Assembly: GCF_047777955.1 (NCBI RefSeq)
Contig: NZ_CP180537.1
Location: 1,612,001 to 1,676,000, forward strand
Direction of reading: 5' to 3'
DNA from: Didemnitutus sp047777955
Lineage (GTDB): Bacteria > Verrucomicrobiota > Verrucomicrobiia > Opitutales > Opitutaceae
DNA: 64,000 nt
The notes below the pieces were generated by a model. That model did not search any database and was not told where the DNA came from. It worked only from the letters and a program-made list of their open reading frames with translations. This document shows, one piece after another, positions 1 to 8,595 of the stretch (positions are counted from its first letter, which is position 1; every line of letters begins with the position of its first letter). The translations under genes were made by a program, and so were the position numbers.

Positions 1-1082
1 GGCACGTTCCTCGGTGACGCCGCGATCTCGCTCTGGCTGAGCACGCACGCGGACCGCTGGGGCCGCCGGCGCGCGCTGCTCGCGGGCGCCGCGCTGATGG
101 CCGGCGGCGGCGCGCTCATGGCGGCCACGGGCAGCTTCGTCGGTCTGCTCCTCGCCGCGACGATCGGCGTCATCAGTCCGACCGGCAACGAGGTGGGGCC
201 CTTTCTCGCCGTCGAGCAGGCGGGGCTGGCCCAAGTCGTGCCCGATGCGCGGCGGACGCACTTCTTCGCCTGGTATAATCTCGCGGGCTACGCGGCGACG
301 GCGCTGGGCGCGCTCGCGGCCGGCCTCCTCAGCCAGGCGTTGCAGCACGCCGGCGCGTCCGCGCTCGCGAGCTATGCGACGTTGTTCTGGCTCTACGGGG
401 CCCTCGGCCTGGTGATCGCCGCGCTGGTGGCGCAGCTGGATGAAGGCGTGGAGGCGCCCGCGGCGGCGCGCGCGATCACGGGGAAGGCGCTCTTCGGCCT
501 CCGCGAGTCGCGTGGCATCGTCCTGCGCCTGAGCGCGCTCTTCGCCCTCGATGCGTTTGCGGGCGGCTTCATCGTGCAGAGCTTCCTGGCGTATTGGTTT
601 CACGTGCGCTTCGGCGCGGGGAGGCGGCGCTGGGCGCGGTGTTCTTCGGCGCCAACATCCTGTCGGGCCTGTCGGCGCTGGCCGCCGTGCCGCTGGCGCG
701 CCGCATCGGCCTGGTGAACACGATGGTGTTCACGCACCTGCCCTCGAACTTCCTGCTCATGCTCGTCCCGCTGATGCCGACGTTCGGCGGGGCGGCAGCG
801 GTGCTGTGGCTGCGGCACCTGATCTCGCAGATGGACGTGCCGACGCGCCAGTCCTACGTGAACGCCGTCGTGTCCGCGGCCGAGCGGTCCGCCGCCAACG
901 GCGTCACCGGCACAGCGCGCCAGCTGGGCACCGCGCTGGCGCCGACCCTGGCGGGGCTCATGACGCCGGCGCTGCTGCTGGCGGGCGGACCGTTCCTCGT
1001 GGCGGGCGGCCTGAAGGCGCTCTACGACCTCGCGCTGTGGCGCAGCTTCCGCCGCGTGCGGCCGCCAGAAGAGCGGAATTGA
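1..1082 (+). pseudogene. MFS transporter, 5'-truncated by window edge and frame broken as read
   Basis: Inner-membrane major facilitator superfamily permease; substrate unknown. The reading frame is open from base 1 and shows an MFS motif-A-like loop (ADRWGRRRA, about residues 17-25), so the gene starts before the window. Hydrophobic helices continue to about base 600. At the GGGG run at 618-621 the frame must shift by one base to recover the C-terminal half, which runs from about 622 to the stop at 1082 and has further transmembrane segments. One extra G in the run restores a continuous protein of about 360 visible residues, so this is probably a sequencing deletion rather than a real pseudogene. 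The C-terminal half follows the MFS pattern (DVPTRQSYVNAV, then GTARQLG). It sits 107 bases upstream of glpX on the same strand. Confidence 0.75.
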
Positions 1083-1189
1083 GCGCGGCTGGCCGGGCGG
1101 GAGCGGTTTCTAATAGTCGCTCGCGGCCGGCGGCGGCGCGTTGCCGAGCGCGCGACGACTGCGCTTTGCTCCGGCCAACCCAACACCCC

Positions 1190-2263
1190 ATGGCCACCCT
1201 GACCAAACGCATCAGCCTGACCGAGAGCGACCCGGAGCGTTCGCTCGAGTTCGAGTTCATCCGCGCGACCGAGAACGCCGCGCTCAACGCCGTCCACTGG
1301 ATCGGCCGCGGCGACAAGGAGGGCGCCGACGCCGCCGCGTGCGACGCGATCAACGGCACCTTCGACCACATCGACATGCGCGGCGAAGTCGTGATCGGCG
1401 AGGGCATCAAGGACGACGCGCCCGGCATTTTCCTCGGCGACCGGCTCGGCACCTGGAAGAGCGGCTCGCCGAAGTTCAACATCGCCCTCGATCCGATCGA
1501 CGGCACGACGAACATCTCGAAAGGCCTGCCGAACTCGATCTCGGTCATGGCCGGCGTGCTCGCGCCGGAGAAGGGCCACGCGATGGTGAACATCCCGACG
1601 TTCTACTCGGAGAAGCTCGCCTACGGTCCGCAGGTCGCGCAGGCGATGGAGAAGAACAAGGCCCTGCGCTTCGACCTCGACACCCCCGTCGAGGAGATCG
1701 TGCGCAAGATCGCGAAGATGCGCGGCAAGAACGTGCGCGAGGTCGTCGTCGTCGTGCTCGACCGTCCGCGCCACGAGAAGATCATCCAGGGCGTGCGCAA
1801 GGTCGGCGCCGCGCTCCGGCTCATCACCGACGGCGACGTCACCGCGGCCATCGCGCCGTCGCTGCCCGACAGCGGCGTCGACCTCTACCTCGGCATCGGC
1901 GGCTCGCCCGAGGGCGTGCTCACGGCCGCGGCCCTCCGCGCGCTCGGCGGTGGCCAGCAGCTCCGCATGTGGGTGCGCGACGACGAGGAGCGGGCCCGCA
2001 TCGCGAAGGATCCCGCGGCCAAGGATCTCAAGAAGATCTTCCATGCCGACGACCTCGTCACCGGCCCCGGTGCGATCTTCTGCGCCACCGGCATCACCTC
2101 CAGCTGGCTGCTCCCCGGAGTCAAGGTGGTCGGCCGTCACGCGACGACGCACTCGATCCTGATGCGCGCCCGCAGCCGCACCGTGCGCTACATCCAGGCC
2201 GTGCACGATCTCGACCACAAGACGATCTACCTGCGCAGCCGGAGCACCGAAACGCTGGTCTGA
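1190..2263 (+). CDS. glpX: Class II fructose-1,6-bisphosphatase
   Basis: Hydrolyses fructose 1,6-bisphosphate to fructose 6-phosphate in gluconeogenesis (in some bacteria also sedoheptulose bisphosphate); cytoplasmic. The 357-residue product is full length for the GlpX family. The metal/phosphate site of the Li-sensitive phosphatase fold is visible as LDPIDGTTN around residues 100-108, preceded by the glutamate-containing VIGEGIKDDAP segment at about 69-79. The C-terminal glycine-rich GIGGSPEGVLTAAAL segment is also typical. The reading frame is open further upstream, but similarity begins at the ATG at 1190 and the upstream part is a shadow of the MFS gene. It is followed by its own intergenic gap and a tRNA promoter. 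Confidence 0.95.
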   Translation: MATLTKRISLTESDPERSLEFEFIRATENAALNAVHWIGRGDKEGADAAACDAINGTFDHIDMRGEVVIGEGIKDDAPGIFLGDRLGTWKSGSPKFNIALDPIDGTTNISKGLPNSISVMAGVLAPEKGHAMVNIPTFYSEKLAYGPQVAQAMEKNKALRFDLDTPVEEIVRKIAKMRGKNVREVVVVVLDRPRHEKIIQGVRKVGAALRLITDGDVTAAIAPSLPDSGVDLYLGIGGSPEGVLTAAALRALGGGQQLRMWVRDDEERARIAKDPAAKDLKKIFHADDLVTGPGAIFCATGITSSWLLPGVKVVGRHATTHSILMRARSRTVRYIQAVHDLDHKTIYLRSRSTETLV

Positions 2264-2291
2264 GGGCTGCCGGAAAAATTCCAAAAAGCCG

Positions 2292-2320
2292 TTGACGGCG
2301 GGTTTCGCCGCCCCTTTTAC
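2292..2320 (+). promoter_or_regulatory. Putative sigma70-type promoter of tRNA-Phe
   Basis: TTGACG, a 17-base spacer, then TTTTAC, ending 18 bases before the mature 5' end of tRNA-Phe. The -35 match is good and the -10 match weak. The arrangement resembles that upstream of tRNA-Asp later in the window. Inferred from sequence only. Confidence 0.5.
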
Positions 2321-2338
2321 TCGCCCTTCCAACTCAGT

Positions 2339-2414
<76 letters not shown>

Positions 2415-2421
2415 CTTTAAG

Positions 2422-2454
2422 AGCGCCATTCTCGTCCCGAGAGTGGCGCTTTTT
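2422..2454 (+). terminator. Rho-independent terminator of tRNA-Phe
   Basis: A 13-bp hairpin (2422-2434 with 2438-2450, one T-G pair, 3-base loop) runs directly into a T run at 2450-2454, starting 8 bases after the encoded CCA. Confidence 0.9.
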
Positions 2455-2490
2455 GTTTTCCGACGGCGAGTTGCGTCAAAAGCTCGGCGC

Positions 2491-2985
2491 TTAGGGCACG
2501 TCGGAGGCGGTCAGCAGGATCTCGACGGCGCGCTCGAGGCCGCGGGCATCCTCGGCGTCGAAGCGGTTCAGGCTCGGGCTGTCCAGATCGAGCACGCCGA
2601 GCAGCCGGCCGCGGTGGAGGAGGGGGACGACCACCTCGGAGTTCGAGGCGCTGTCGCAGGCGATGTGGCCGGGGAAGGCGTGGACGTCCGGCACCACGAC
2701 GCTCTCGCGGCGGGCGGCGGCCGTGCCGCACACGCCCTTGCCCATGGCGATGCGCACGCAGGCGACCTTGCCCTGGAAGGGGCCGAGGACGAGGCCGCCG
2801 TCCTTGAGCAGGTAGAAACCCGCCCAGTTCAGGTCGGGCAGCGCCTGCATCAGCAGCGCGGAGGTCTGGGCCAGGTTGCACACCCAGTCGCGCTCGCCGT
2901 GCAGGACGGCTTCGAGCTGCCGGTGCAAGGCGGCGTAGAACTCCGGCTTCGTGCCGGCGTGGATGGCGATGACCGTGTGCGACAT
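2491..2985 (-). CDS. msrC: Free methionine-R-sulfoxide reductase (GAF domain)
   Basis: Reduces free L-methionine-R-sulfoxide to methionine; an antioxidant repair enzyme of the cytoplasm (fRMsr/YebR family). The 164-residue product is a single GAF domain of normal family length. The three functional cysteines are present at about residues 76, 86 and 110, with the same mutual spacing (10 and 24) as Cys84, Cys94 and Cys118 of E. coli YebR. The motif VACVRIAMGKGVCGTAA and the later HIACDS segment are diagnostic. The frame is open for 40 codons upstream, but those overlap the start of the divergent sigma-factor gene and are rich in unrelated residues, so MSHTV at 2985 is chosen. It stands alone, divergent from the sigma factor. 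Confidence 0.93.
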   Translation of the reverse strand: MSHTVIAIHAGTKPEFYAALHRQLEAVLHGERDWVCNLAQTSALLMQALPDLNWAGFYLLKDGGLVLGPFQGKVACVRIAMGKGVCGTAAARRESVVVPDVHAFPGHIACDSASNSEVVVPLLHRGRLLGVLDLDSPSLNRFDAEDARGLERAVEILLTASDVP

Positions 2986-3085
2986 GGCGGTGGGTGAGCA
3001 GTAGGCAGAAGCGCGGCAGTGGCAAGGGAGCGATTGCGCGAAAGCCGGGAATAAAGCACGCTGCAGCGGCTCCCACGCTCCACCG

Positions 3086-3631
3086 ATGCCCAGCGACGCC
3101 TTCACGCAGCTAGTGGACGCGCATTACGCGCCGCTCTACCGCTTTGCCCTCAGCCTGACGAGAAACTCGTCGGATGCGTGCGACCTTACCCAGCAGACAT
3201 TCTTCATCTGGGCGCGCAAGGGCGACCAGCTGCGCGAGGAGGCGAAGGCCAAGTCGTGGCTGTTCACGACGCTTTACCGCGAGTTCCTCCGCGGCCGCCG
3301 CCGTGCCGAGCACGTGACGGCGCTGGAGGATTTGCCGCCGGGCGAAAACGATCCCGCGGCGCCGGAGGTCGACCTCGTGACCGGCATGGACGCGGGGCTG
3401 GTCGTCGAGGCCCTGCAGGAGGTCGACGAGGTCTACCGCGTGCCGCTCACGCTCTTCTACCTGGAGGAGCTGGCCTACAAGGAAATCGCCGATGCGCTCG
3501 AGGTGCCGATCGGCACCGTGATGTCGCGCCTGTCGCGCGGCAAATCCCAGCTCCGCGCCGCGCTCGCGCGCAAGGAAGCCGCGCGCGGCAAGGTCGTGCC
3601 CTTCGGCAACACCGCGAGGAAACTCTCATGA
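3086..3631 (+). CDS. ECF-type RNA polymerase sigma factor
   Basis: Alternative sigma factor of the extracytoplasmic-function group, 181 residues. Region 2 is at the N-terminus (about 4-75), including the ALSLTRNSSDACDLTQQTF segment and an R/K-rich end. Region 4 with a helix-turn-helix is at about 115-160 (EELAYKEIADALEVPIGTVMS, shown here as overlapping short motifs YKEIAD and GTVMSRLSR). A linker rich in E, D and P separates the regions. Its stop overlaps the start of the next gene (ATGA, 3628-3631), a strong sign of translational coupling to an anti-sigma factor. The regulon is unknown; the downstream secreted muramidase-like gene could be a target but nothing in the sequence proves it. Confidence 0.92.
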   Translation: MPSDAFTQLVDAHYAPLYRFALSLTRNSSDACDLTQQTFFIWARKGDQLREEAKAKSWLFTTLYREFLRGRRRAEHVTALEDLPPGENDPAAPEVDLVTGMDAGLVVEALQEVDEVYRVPLTLFYLEELAYKEIADALEVPIGTVMSRLSRGKSQLRAALARKEAARGKVVPFGNTARKLS

Positions 3632-4365
3632 AAAACGAGGAGGCAAAATTCGTTCTCCACGCCTACCGGCCGAATGGCGCCGATGCGGGCGACGCCACTT
3701 TCTGCGCCGCGCTCGAGCAGGCGAAGCAGGACCCGGCGCTCGAGAAATGGTTCCTGGCGCAACAGGCCTTCGATCGCGCGATGTGCGCGAAGCTCGGCGG
3801 CGTCACGCCGCCGGAGAACCTGCGGGCGTCGATTCTCGCCGGCGTGAAGGTCAGCCAGCCGCCGCGCGCGGGCGCCACGTGGTGGCGCAGCCCGGTGCCG
3901 ATGGCGCTGGCCGCCAGCCTCGCCCTGTTGCTGGCGGTGGGGATCGCGTTCTGGCCCGCGACCGTTTCGGCCGAACAGATCGCGGCGTTCGCGATCAGCG
4001 ACACGATGCACCAGTCGCACGAGGGCAAGGAGGGCCCGGAGGCCGTCGAGTTGCAGGCCATGCTCAGCCAGGCCGACCGCCGGCTCGGCGGGGGCGTGCC
4101 GATCGACTTCGCCGCACTGCGCGCGAACGGCTGCCGCACCGTCCGTTTCGAGGGGCACGACTTGCTTGAGGTGTGCTTCAAGCGCGAGGGAAAGTGGTTC
4201 CACTGCTACGTGGCGCGCGCGGCGGACTTCCCTCAGCTCGCCGCCAAGCTCGCGCCGAGTTTCACCGACCACGAGGGCGCCAGCGCCGCGGCGTGGAGTG
4301 ACGGCCGGCATATTTTCGTCGTGGCCAGCAAGGCGGGCCGCGAGGCGATCCAGCGGCTGATCTGA
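3628..4365 (+). CDS. Putative membrane-bound anti-sigma factor
   Basis: Predicted single-pass inner-membrane protein of 245 residues. The cytoplasmic N-terminal part (about 1-88) would bind the sigma factor encoded just upstream. One transmembrane helix lies at about 91-110, and a periplasmic domain of about 135 residues follows, containing two cysteines in a short stretch (NGCRTV and LLEVCF). I see no zinc-binding HxxxCxxC motif, so it is not a classical ZAS anti-sigma factor. The call rests mainly on topology and the ATGA overlap with the sigma gene. The periplasmic domain could sense a signal; its family is not recognised by eye. Confidence 0.7.
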   Translation: MKNEEAKFVLHAYRPNGADAGDATFCAALEQAKQDPALEKWFLAQQAFDRAMCAKLGGVTPPENLRASILAGVKVSQPPRAGATWWRSPVPMALAASLALLLAVGIAFWPATVSAEQIAAFAISDTMHQSHEGKEGPEAVELQAMLSQADRRLGGGVPIDFAALRANGCRTVRFEGHDLLEVCFKREGKWFHCYVARAADFPQLAAKLAPSFTDHEGASAAAWSDGRHIFVVASKAGREAIQRLI

Positions 4366-4383
4366 GCGGAGCCCAGCGTCAAG

Positions 4384-4402
4384 GGGCCGGTCGCTCCGGC
4401 CC
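4384..4402 (+). terminator. Hairpin after the sigma/anti-sigma operon
   Basis: A 7-bp perfect GC stem (GGGCCGG/CCGGCCC) with a 5-base loop lies 18 bases after the anti-sigma stop. There is no T run, so it may act as an RNA-stabilising or weak terminator structure. Confidence 0.35.
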
Positions 4403-4534
4403 GATCCCTCCCGCGGCCGGGGTGCGCGGTGCGTCCGATGACACGCGCGCGGCCCGGAAAAAGAAATTTCGCTCCGAGCGATTAGGCAAAAGCGTCCCAC
4501 GGCCAACGCACCGGGAAAGTGCTTTGCGCGGGCT

Positions 4535-4571
4535 GTTGTAAACCCCGTGACAGCGCGGCGCAGGTTGTAAA
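4535..4571 (+). repeat. Direct repeat GTTGTAAA upstream of the lytic-transglycosylase-like gene
   Basis: GTTGTAAA occurs at 4535-4542 and again at 4564-4571, 29 bases apart, inside the 270-base gap before the secreted muramidase-like gene. It could be a pair of regulator half-sites; no known motif is assigned. Confidence 0.3.
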
Positions 4572-4635
4572 TGGCACCCCCCGAAAAGCCGCTTGTCAGG
4601 GGGAGATTCACAGACTTTGTGCCGACGTCCCTGTG

Positions 4636-5355
4636 ATGACCACCTCCCGAAAATTCCTTCTCACGCTGTGCGCCGTGGCGCTCGCGCTGCCCTTTGCGGG
4701 CGCGTCCGAGCGCGCGGAGACGCTGCGCGCGATCAATTGGGTGGAGAATCCCACGAACCACACGCGGCCCGGCTCGCGCGGCGAGTTGGGGCCATACCAG
4801 TTCCTGCCCCAGACGTGGCGGCTGCACACGCGCACGCCCTTCAGCCAGGCGATCGTGCGCGCGCAGGCGGACGCCGTGGCCGTGCGGCACTACGAATGGA
4901 TCGCCGATGGCCTGCGCGACGCCGGCATCGATCCGAACCCCTTCAATATCGCGCTCGCCTGGAATTGCGGCCTGGGAGCCGTGCGCGCCGGTCGCGTGCC
5001 GGCGGTGAGCTACGCCTACGCGCAGCGCGTGCAGAACCTAGTGGAGCGCCAGCGCGCGCAACGTCAGGCGGCGCTCGCGGAGGCGCCCGCGGTCGCGGCG
5101 ACGCCGTCCGCGCCGGCGGAAGCGATGTTTGCTTTCGACACCTCGGCCGACGCGACGCCGCGCTTCGTGGTGGCGACGAGCGAGCCGCTCTACAACCCGA
5201 CGGTGCCGGCGGCGCTGGCCGAGAAGACGGCTCCGGTGGCGGTCGCCACGGTCGAGATCCCGGTGCCGGCGGACATGCCGACCGTGCAGGTCGAACCGAA
5301 GGCCATGTTCACTTTCAGCAGCGTGGCGGCGCCGCGGTTCGCGCTGATCCACTGA
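4636..5355 (+). CDS. Secreted lytic-transglycosylase-like protein
   Basis: Predicted exported cell-wall enzyme of 239 residues. A signal peptide is visible (basic start, hydrophobic core about residues 8-22, cleavage near FAGASE). Residues about 30-125 resemble an SLT/lysozyme-like fold, with a WVENP segment carrying a candidate catalytic glutamate, then GELGPYQFLPQTW and an NCGLGAVRAG segment near the end of the domain. The C-terminal 110 residues are rich in Ala, Pro and Val and look like a flexible tail. The frame is open upstream, but the signal peptide fixes the start at 4636. It may cleave peptidoglycan glycan strands; family assignment is by motif only. It follows the sigma/anti-sigma pair on the same strand and ends in a strong terminator. 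Confidence 0.65.
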   Translation: MTTSRKFLLTLCAVALALPFAGASERAETLRAINWVENPTNHTRPGSRGELGPYQFLPQTWRLHTRTPFSQAIVRAQADAVAVRHYEWIADGLRDAGIDPNPFNIALAWNCGLGAVRAGRVPAVSYAYAQRVQNLVERQRAQRQAALAEAPAVAATPSAPAEAMFAFDTSADATPRFVVATSEPLYNPTVPAALAEKTAPVAVATVEIPVPADMPTVQVEPKAMFTFSSVAAPRFALIH

Positions 5356-6460
5356 GCGCGTCCCCTTTTCTTTGCCATAGTCCTGACGCCGTCCGCAAGG
5401 GCGGCGTCTTTTTTGGGGGCGCGGCGGCGGGCCGCCGCGCGGAGGTTACTCGAGGAAGCTGGTCTGCTTCGGCGAGCGGACGGTCTTTTTCGTCCTCGGG
5501 CGAGTTGAGGTGCCGCGGCGGGCGCGCGACGCGGGAGGCGACGGCGCTTTCGCGGTCGGCGACGACGCGCTCGCACATCTTCTCGATCTGGAGGTGCAGC
5601 CAGTTGGTCGTGGGGCTGCCCGCGGTGTAGTCGGCGGGACCGTAGTGGTCGATGCGGCCGGCCTGGCGGAGGCGGTCGTTCTGCTCGAACTCGGCGCGGA
5701 CGGCGGGGTTGTAGACGGCGTAGGTCTTGCCGCCGCCCTTTTTCACGACGGAGAAGCTCGGGACATCGCTCGGGCCGTCGGCGATGTAGATCATGTTCTG
5801 GAGCGGGATGCGGCGGTCCTCGGGCGAGACCTTGGCGTTGACGTCGATTGCGGCGTTCCTGTTCGTGCCCTTGTTGATCTCGAAGATCGCGCGCGTCTTC
5901 GTGGTGTTGTCGATCATCACGCCGATCTGCGCGATCTCCGCGGCGGCCTCGAGGGGGAATTCCTTCTGCCGGAGGAAACCGGGCTGGAGCGGGTTCTCGA
6001 TGAATTCGCAGGCCCAGATGTGGTCGACGAACGGCGCGATGGCGCTGCCGCGGATCATCTCGGCGAGTCCGGTGCTGACAATGTAGTGCTCGAGCACGAT
6101 CTCGTGCTTCTGGAACTCCGGCCGCGCTTTCACCCACTCGCGCGACGACTGGAAGAACTCCGGCAGGCCGGGGTAGAATTTGATCTCGCGGCCGCAGTCG
6201 CGGAGCACCTGGTTGTTCAAGCCGGCCATCGGCCCGGCGAGGACGTAGGTGAGCAGGTGGTTGAGATAGCTGATCTCGGGCGAGATGTGGTAGCCGCGGC
6301 GGCGGTAGTTCTCGGCCAGGGCGTTGGTTTCCGACCAGAACGTCTGCTCGTCCACGCCGTAGCGTTTGAACAGCGGAGCCTGCATGTAGGCGGGAATTAG
6401 CGTCTTGTCGAAGTCCCAGATGCAGGCGACGATGTTTTGAGTGAAGAGCGGGGAAGCCAT
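5315..6460 (-). CDS. HAD-superfamily phosphatase
   Basis: Predicted cytoplasmic haloacid-dehalogenase-type phosphatase. The nucleophile motif DFDKTLIP (DxDxT) is at about residues 17-24, a motif III-type lysine region lies mid-protein, and the acidic motif IV is IADGPSDVPSF at about 228-238. The order resembles phosphoserine-phosphatase-like HAD enzymes with a helical cap, but the substrate is unknown. The product as read is 381 residues. Its last 45 or so residues are Arg/Ala/Pro-rich, read through the neighbour's terminator and overlap the neighbour's 3' end by 41 bases. A TAA in another frame at 5446-5448 would give a more natural end after KKTVRSPKQTSFLE, so the true C-terminus is uncertain. 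It is divergent from prfA. Confidence 0.8.
   Translation of the reverse strand: MASPLFTQNIVACIWDFDKTLIPAYMQAPLFKRYGVDEQTFWSETNALAENYRRRGYHISPEISYLNHLLTYVLAGPMAGLNNQVLRDCGREIKFYPGLPEFFQSSREWVKARPEFQKHEIVLEHYIVSTGLAEMIRGSAIAPFVDHIWACEFIENPLQPGFLRQKEFPLEAAAEIAQIGVMIDNTTKTRAIFEINKGTNRNAAIDVNAKVSPEDRRIPLQNMIYIADGPSDVPSFSVVKKGGGKTYAVYNPAVRAEFEQNDRLRQAGRIDHYGPADYTAGSPTTNWLHLQIEKMCERVVADRESAVASRVARPPRHLNSPEDEKDRPLAEADQLPRVTSARRPAAAPPKKTPPLRTASGLWQRKGDALSGSARTAAPPRC
5385..5414 (+). terminator. Rho-independent terminator
   Basis: A 10-bp hairpin (5385-5394 with 5399-5408, GCAA loop, one T-G pair) is followed by a run of T. It terminates the transglycosylase-like gene and lies inside the 3' extension of the convergent HAD reading frame. 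Confidence 0.88.
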
Positions 6461-6566
6461 CGCAGGAAAGTTTTACTAGGCGGCGCGAGCCGCGCCTGAT
6501 TGGCTTCCGACGCAAGCCGCCCGCTGCGGCTGACGCAATTCGCAATTTCTTCCCCGTGCCGCGCGC

Positions 6567-7688
6567 ATGGATCAACTGCCCGACATCCTCCCGTTCCAGC
6601 ACCGCCTCGACGAACTCGACGCGCAGATGGCGGAGCCGTCGTTCTACGCGAACGCCCGGCGCGCCGCCGACGTCACGCGCGAGCAGCAGCGCCTGCGCGC
6701 GCTGGTCGACGAGTATCGCGCCTACGAGAAGCTCGGCCGCGATATCGAGGAACACGGCGCGCTGTTCAAGGACCCGAAGGCCGACCCGGAGCTGCGCGGG
6801 CTGGCGGAGCTGGAGCTGCCGGATCTGGAGCGGCGCCGCGCCGCGCTGCACGAGTCCGTGCTGCGCGCGATGATCCCGCCGGAGCCGTCGGACTCGCGCA
6901 ACACCGTCATGGAAATCCGCGCCGGCGCCGGCGGGGACGAGGCGAGCCTGTTCGCGGCGGATCTTTACCGGATGTTTGTCCGCTACGCGGAAGGCCGCGG
7001 CTGGAAGGTGCAGCCGATGAGCTCGAGCGGCTCCGACCGCGGCGGGTTCAAGGAGGTGATCTTCCTCGTCACCGGCACCGACGTCTACAAGCGCCTGAAA
7101 TACGAGAGCGGCGTCCACCGCGTGCAGCGCATCCCCGTCACCGAGGCCAACGGCCGCATTCACACGTCCACCGTCACCGTCGCCGTGCTGCCCGAGGCCG
7201 AGGAAGTCGACGTGCAGATCGACCCGCAGGACCTCGAGATCACGGTGCAGCGCGCCAGCGGCCCGGGTGGGCAGGGGGTCAACACCACGGACTCGGCGGT
7301 GCGCATCATCCACAAGCCGACCGGTCTGATCGTGTTCTGCGCCGACGACCGGTCGCAGATCAAGAACAAGGCCCGCGCGATGGCGGTGCTGCGCTCGCGC
7401 CTGCTCAAGCTGAAGGAGGAGGAGGAGCGCGCCAAATACGCCGCGCAGCGCAAGGGCCAGATCGGCACCGGCGACCGCAGCGAGCGCATCCGCACCTACA
7501 ATTTCCCGCAGAACCGCGTGACCGACCACCGCATCGGGCTGACGCTCTACAGCCTGCCGCAGGTGCTGGAGGGCAACCTCGACGCGCTGATCGAGGCGCT
7601 GCAGCGCGCGGAGTTCGAGGAGAAGCTGGCGGAGCTGACCGGCGCGCCCGTGATCGCGCGCCGCGGCGCGAGCGAGGACGAGGAGTGA
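6567..7688 (+). CDS. prfA: Peptide chain release factor 1
   Basis: Recognises UAA and UAG stop codons and triggers peptide release on the ribosome. The 373-residue product carries the universal GGQ motif at about 234-236 (SGPGGQGVN), whose glutamine is methylated by PrmC. The tripeptide codon-recognition motif in the RF1 position is PVT at about 190-192 (PAT in E. coli), placing it as RF1 rather than RF2. The length and the HRVQRIP and GRIHTSTVTVA segments are typical. The stop is one base before the prmC ATG, so the two are a translationally linked pair, as in many bacteria. Confidence 0.98.
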   Translation: MDQLPDILPFQHRLDELDAQMAEPSFYANARRAADVTREQQRLRALVDEYRAYEKLGRDIEEHGALFKDPKADPELRGLAELELPDLERRRAALHESVLRAMIPPEPSDSRNTVMEIRAGAGGDEASLFAADLYRMFVRYAEGRGWKVQPMSSSGSDRGGFKEVIFLVTGTDVYKRLKYESGVHRVQRIPVTEANGRIHTSTVTVAVLPEAEEVDVQIDPQDLEITVQRASGPGGQGVNTTDSAVRIIHKPTGLIVFCADDRSQIKNKARAMAVLRSRLLKLKEEEERAKYAAQRKGQIGTGDRSERIRTYNFPQNRVTDHRIGLTLYSLPQVLEGNLDALIEALQRAEFEEKLAELTGAPVIARRGASEDEE

Positions 7689-7689
7689 G

Positions 7690-8535
7690 ATGCTGACCGT
7701 CCTCGAGATCATCAAGCGCTCCACCGAGTTTCTGCAGAAGCACGGCGTCGAGAGTCCGCGGCTTAACGCCGAGCTGCTGGTCGGGCACGCGCTTGGGCTG
7801 AAGCGGATGCAGCTTTACCTGCAGTTCGAGCGGCCGCTGGCGGAGACGGAGCTGGCGAAGATCCGGCCGCTGGTGAAGCGCCGCAGCGAACGCGAGCCGC
7901 TGCAATACATCGTCGGCACGACGGAGTTCGGCGGCCTGACGCTCAAGGTCGACCGCCGCGCGCTCATCCCGCGACCGGAGACGGAGCTGCTCGTCGAGAT
8001 CGCGAAGGAGAAGTGCGCGCCGCCGCCGGCGCGCGTGCTGGATCTTGGCACCGGCAGCGGCGCGCTCGCGCTCGCGCTGGCGAAACTGTTTCCGGAGGCG
8101 CGCGTCACGGCGGTCGATGTCAGCCCCGATGCGCTGGCGCTTGCGCGGGAGAATGCGGCGGCGCTCGGTCTCGCGGAGCGCGTGGCGTTCATGCCCTCGG
8201 ACTGGTTCGCCGCCCTGCCGGCGGATGACCGCTTCGAGCTGATCGTGGCCAATCCGCCGTATCTCACGGACGCAGAGACGCGGGAGACCACGCCCGAGGT
8301 GCAGAAGTTCGAACCGTGGAACGCGCTGTCGTCCGGCCCGGCGGGCACGGAGGCGCTGGCGGTGATCGTGCGCGAGGCGCGGACGCGGCTCGCGCCGGGA
8401 GGCTGGCTCATCTGCGAAACCGGCATCGCGCAGCACGCGCAGCTGCTCGATTGGATGCGCACGGCCGGTTACGCGTCGGTCGAATCGCGGAAGGATCTCA
8501 CCGGGCGCGACCGCTTCGTGCTGGCGGGCGTGTAG
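7690..8535 (+). CDS. prmC: Release factor glutamine methyltransferase
   Basis: Uses S-adenosylmethionine to methylate the GGQ glutamine of release factors. The 281-residue product has an N-terminal helical domain (about 1-90) that docks the release factor and a Rossmann methyltransferase domain with the SAM-binding loop DLGTGSG at about 118-124. The substrate-binding NPPY motif is at about 188-191. It immediately follows prfA (one-base gap), which encodes its substrate. Gene order and motif pair make the call firm. Confidence 0.97.
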   Translation: MLTVLEIIKRSTEFLQKHGVESPRLNAELLVGHALGLKRMQLYLQFERPLAETELAKIRPLVKRRSEREPLQYIVGTTEFGGLTLKVDRRALIPRPETELLVEIAKEKCAPPPARVLDLGTGSGALALALAKLFPEARVTAVDVSPDALALARENAAALGLAERVAFMPSDWFAALPADDRFELIVANPPYLTDAETRETTPEVQKFEPWNALSSGPAGTEALAVIVREARTRLAPGGWLICETGIAQHAQLLDWMRTAGYASVESRKDLTGRDRFVLAGV

Positions 8536-8550
8536 GCCCGGGCAAGCAAA

Positions 8551-8572
8551 GGGCCGGCGCGAAGGCCGGCCC
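8551..8572 (-). terminator. Hairpin between convergent prmC and the S41 protease gene
   Basis: An 8-bp perfect GC stem (GGGCCGGC/GCCGGCCC) with a 6-base loop. On the minus strand it is followed by TTTGCTTG, so it best fits a terminator for the protease gene; on the plus strand there is no T run. Confidence 0.55.
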
Positions 8573-8595
8573 GGTGGGAGGAGTCGTCGCGCGGG

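Noticed and set aside
4384..4402. Hairpin after the anti-sigma gene as a strong terminator
   Set aside because: No T run follows, so it is listed only at low confidence.
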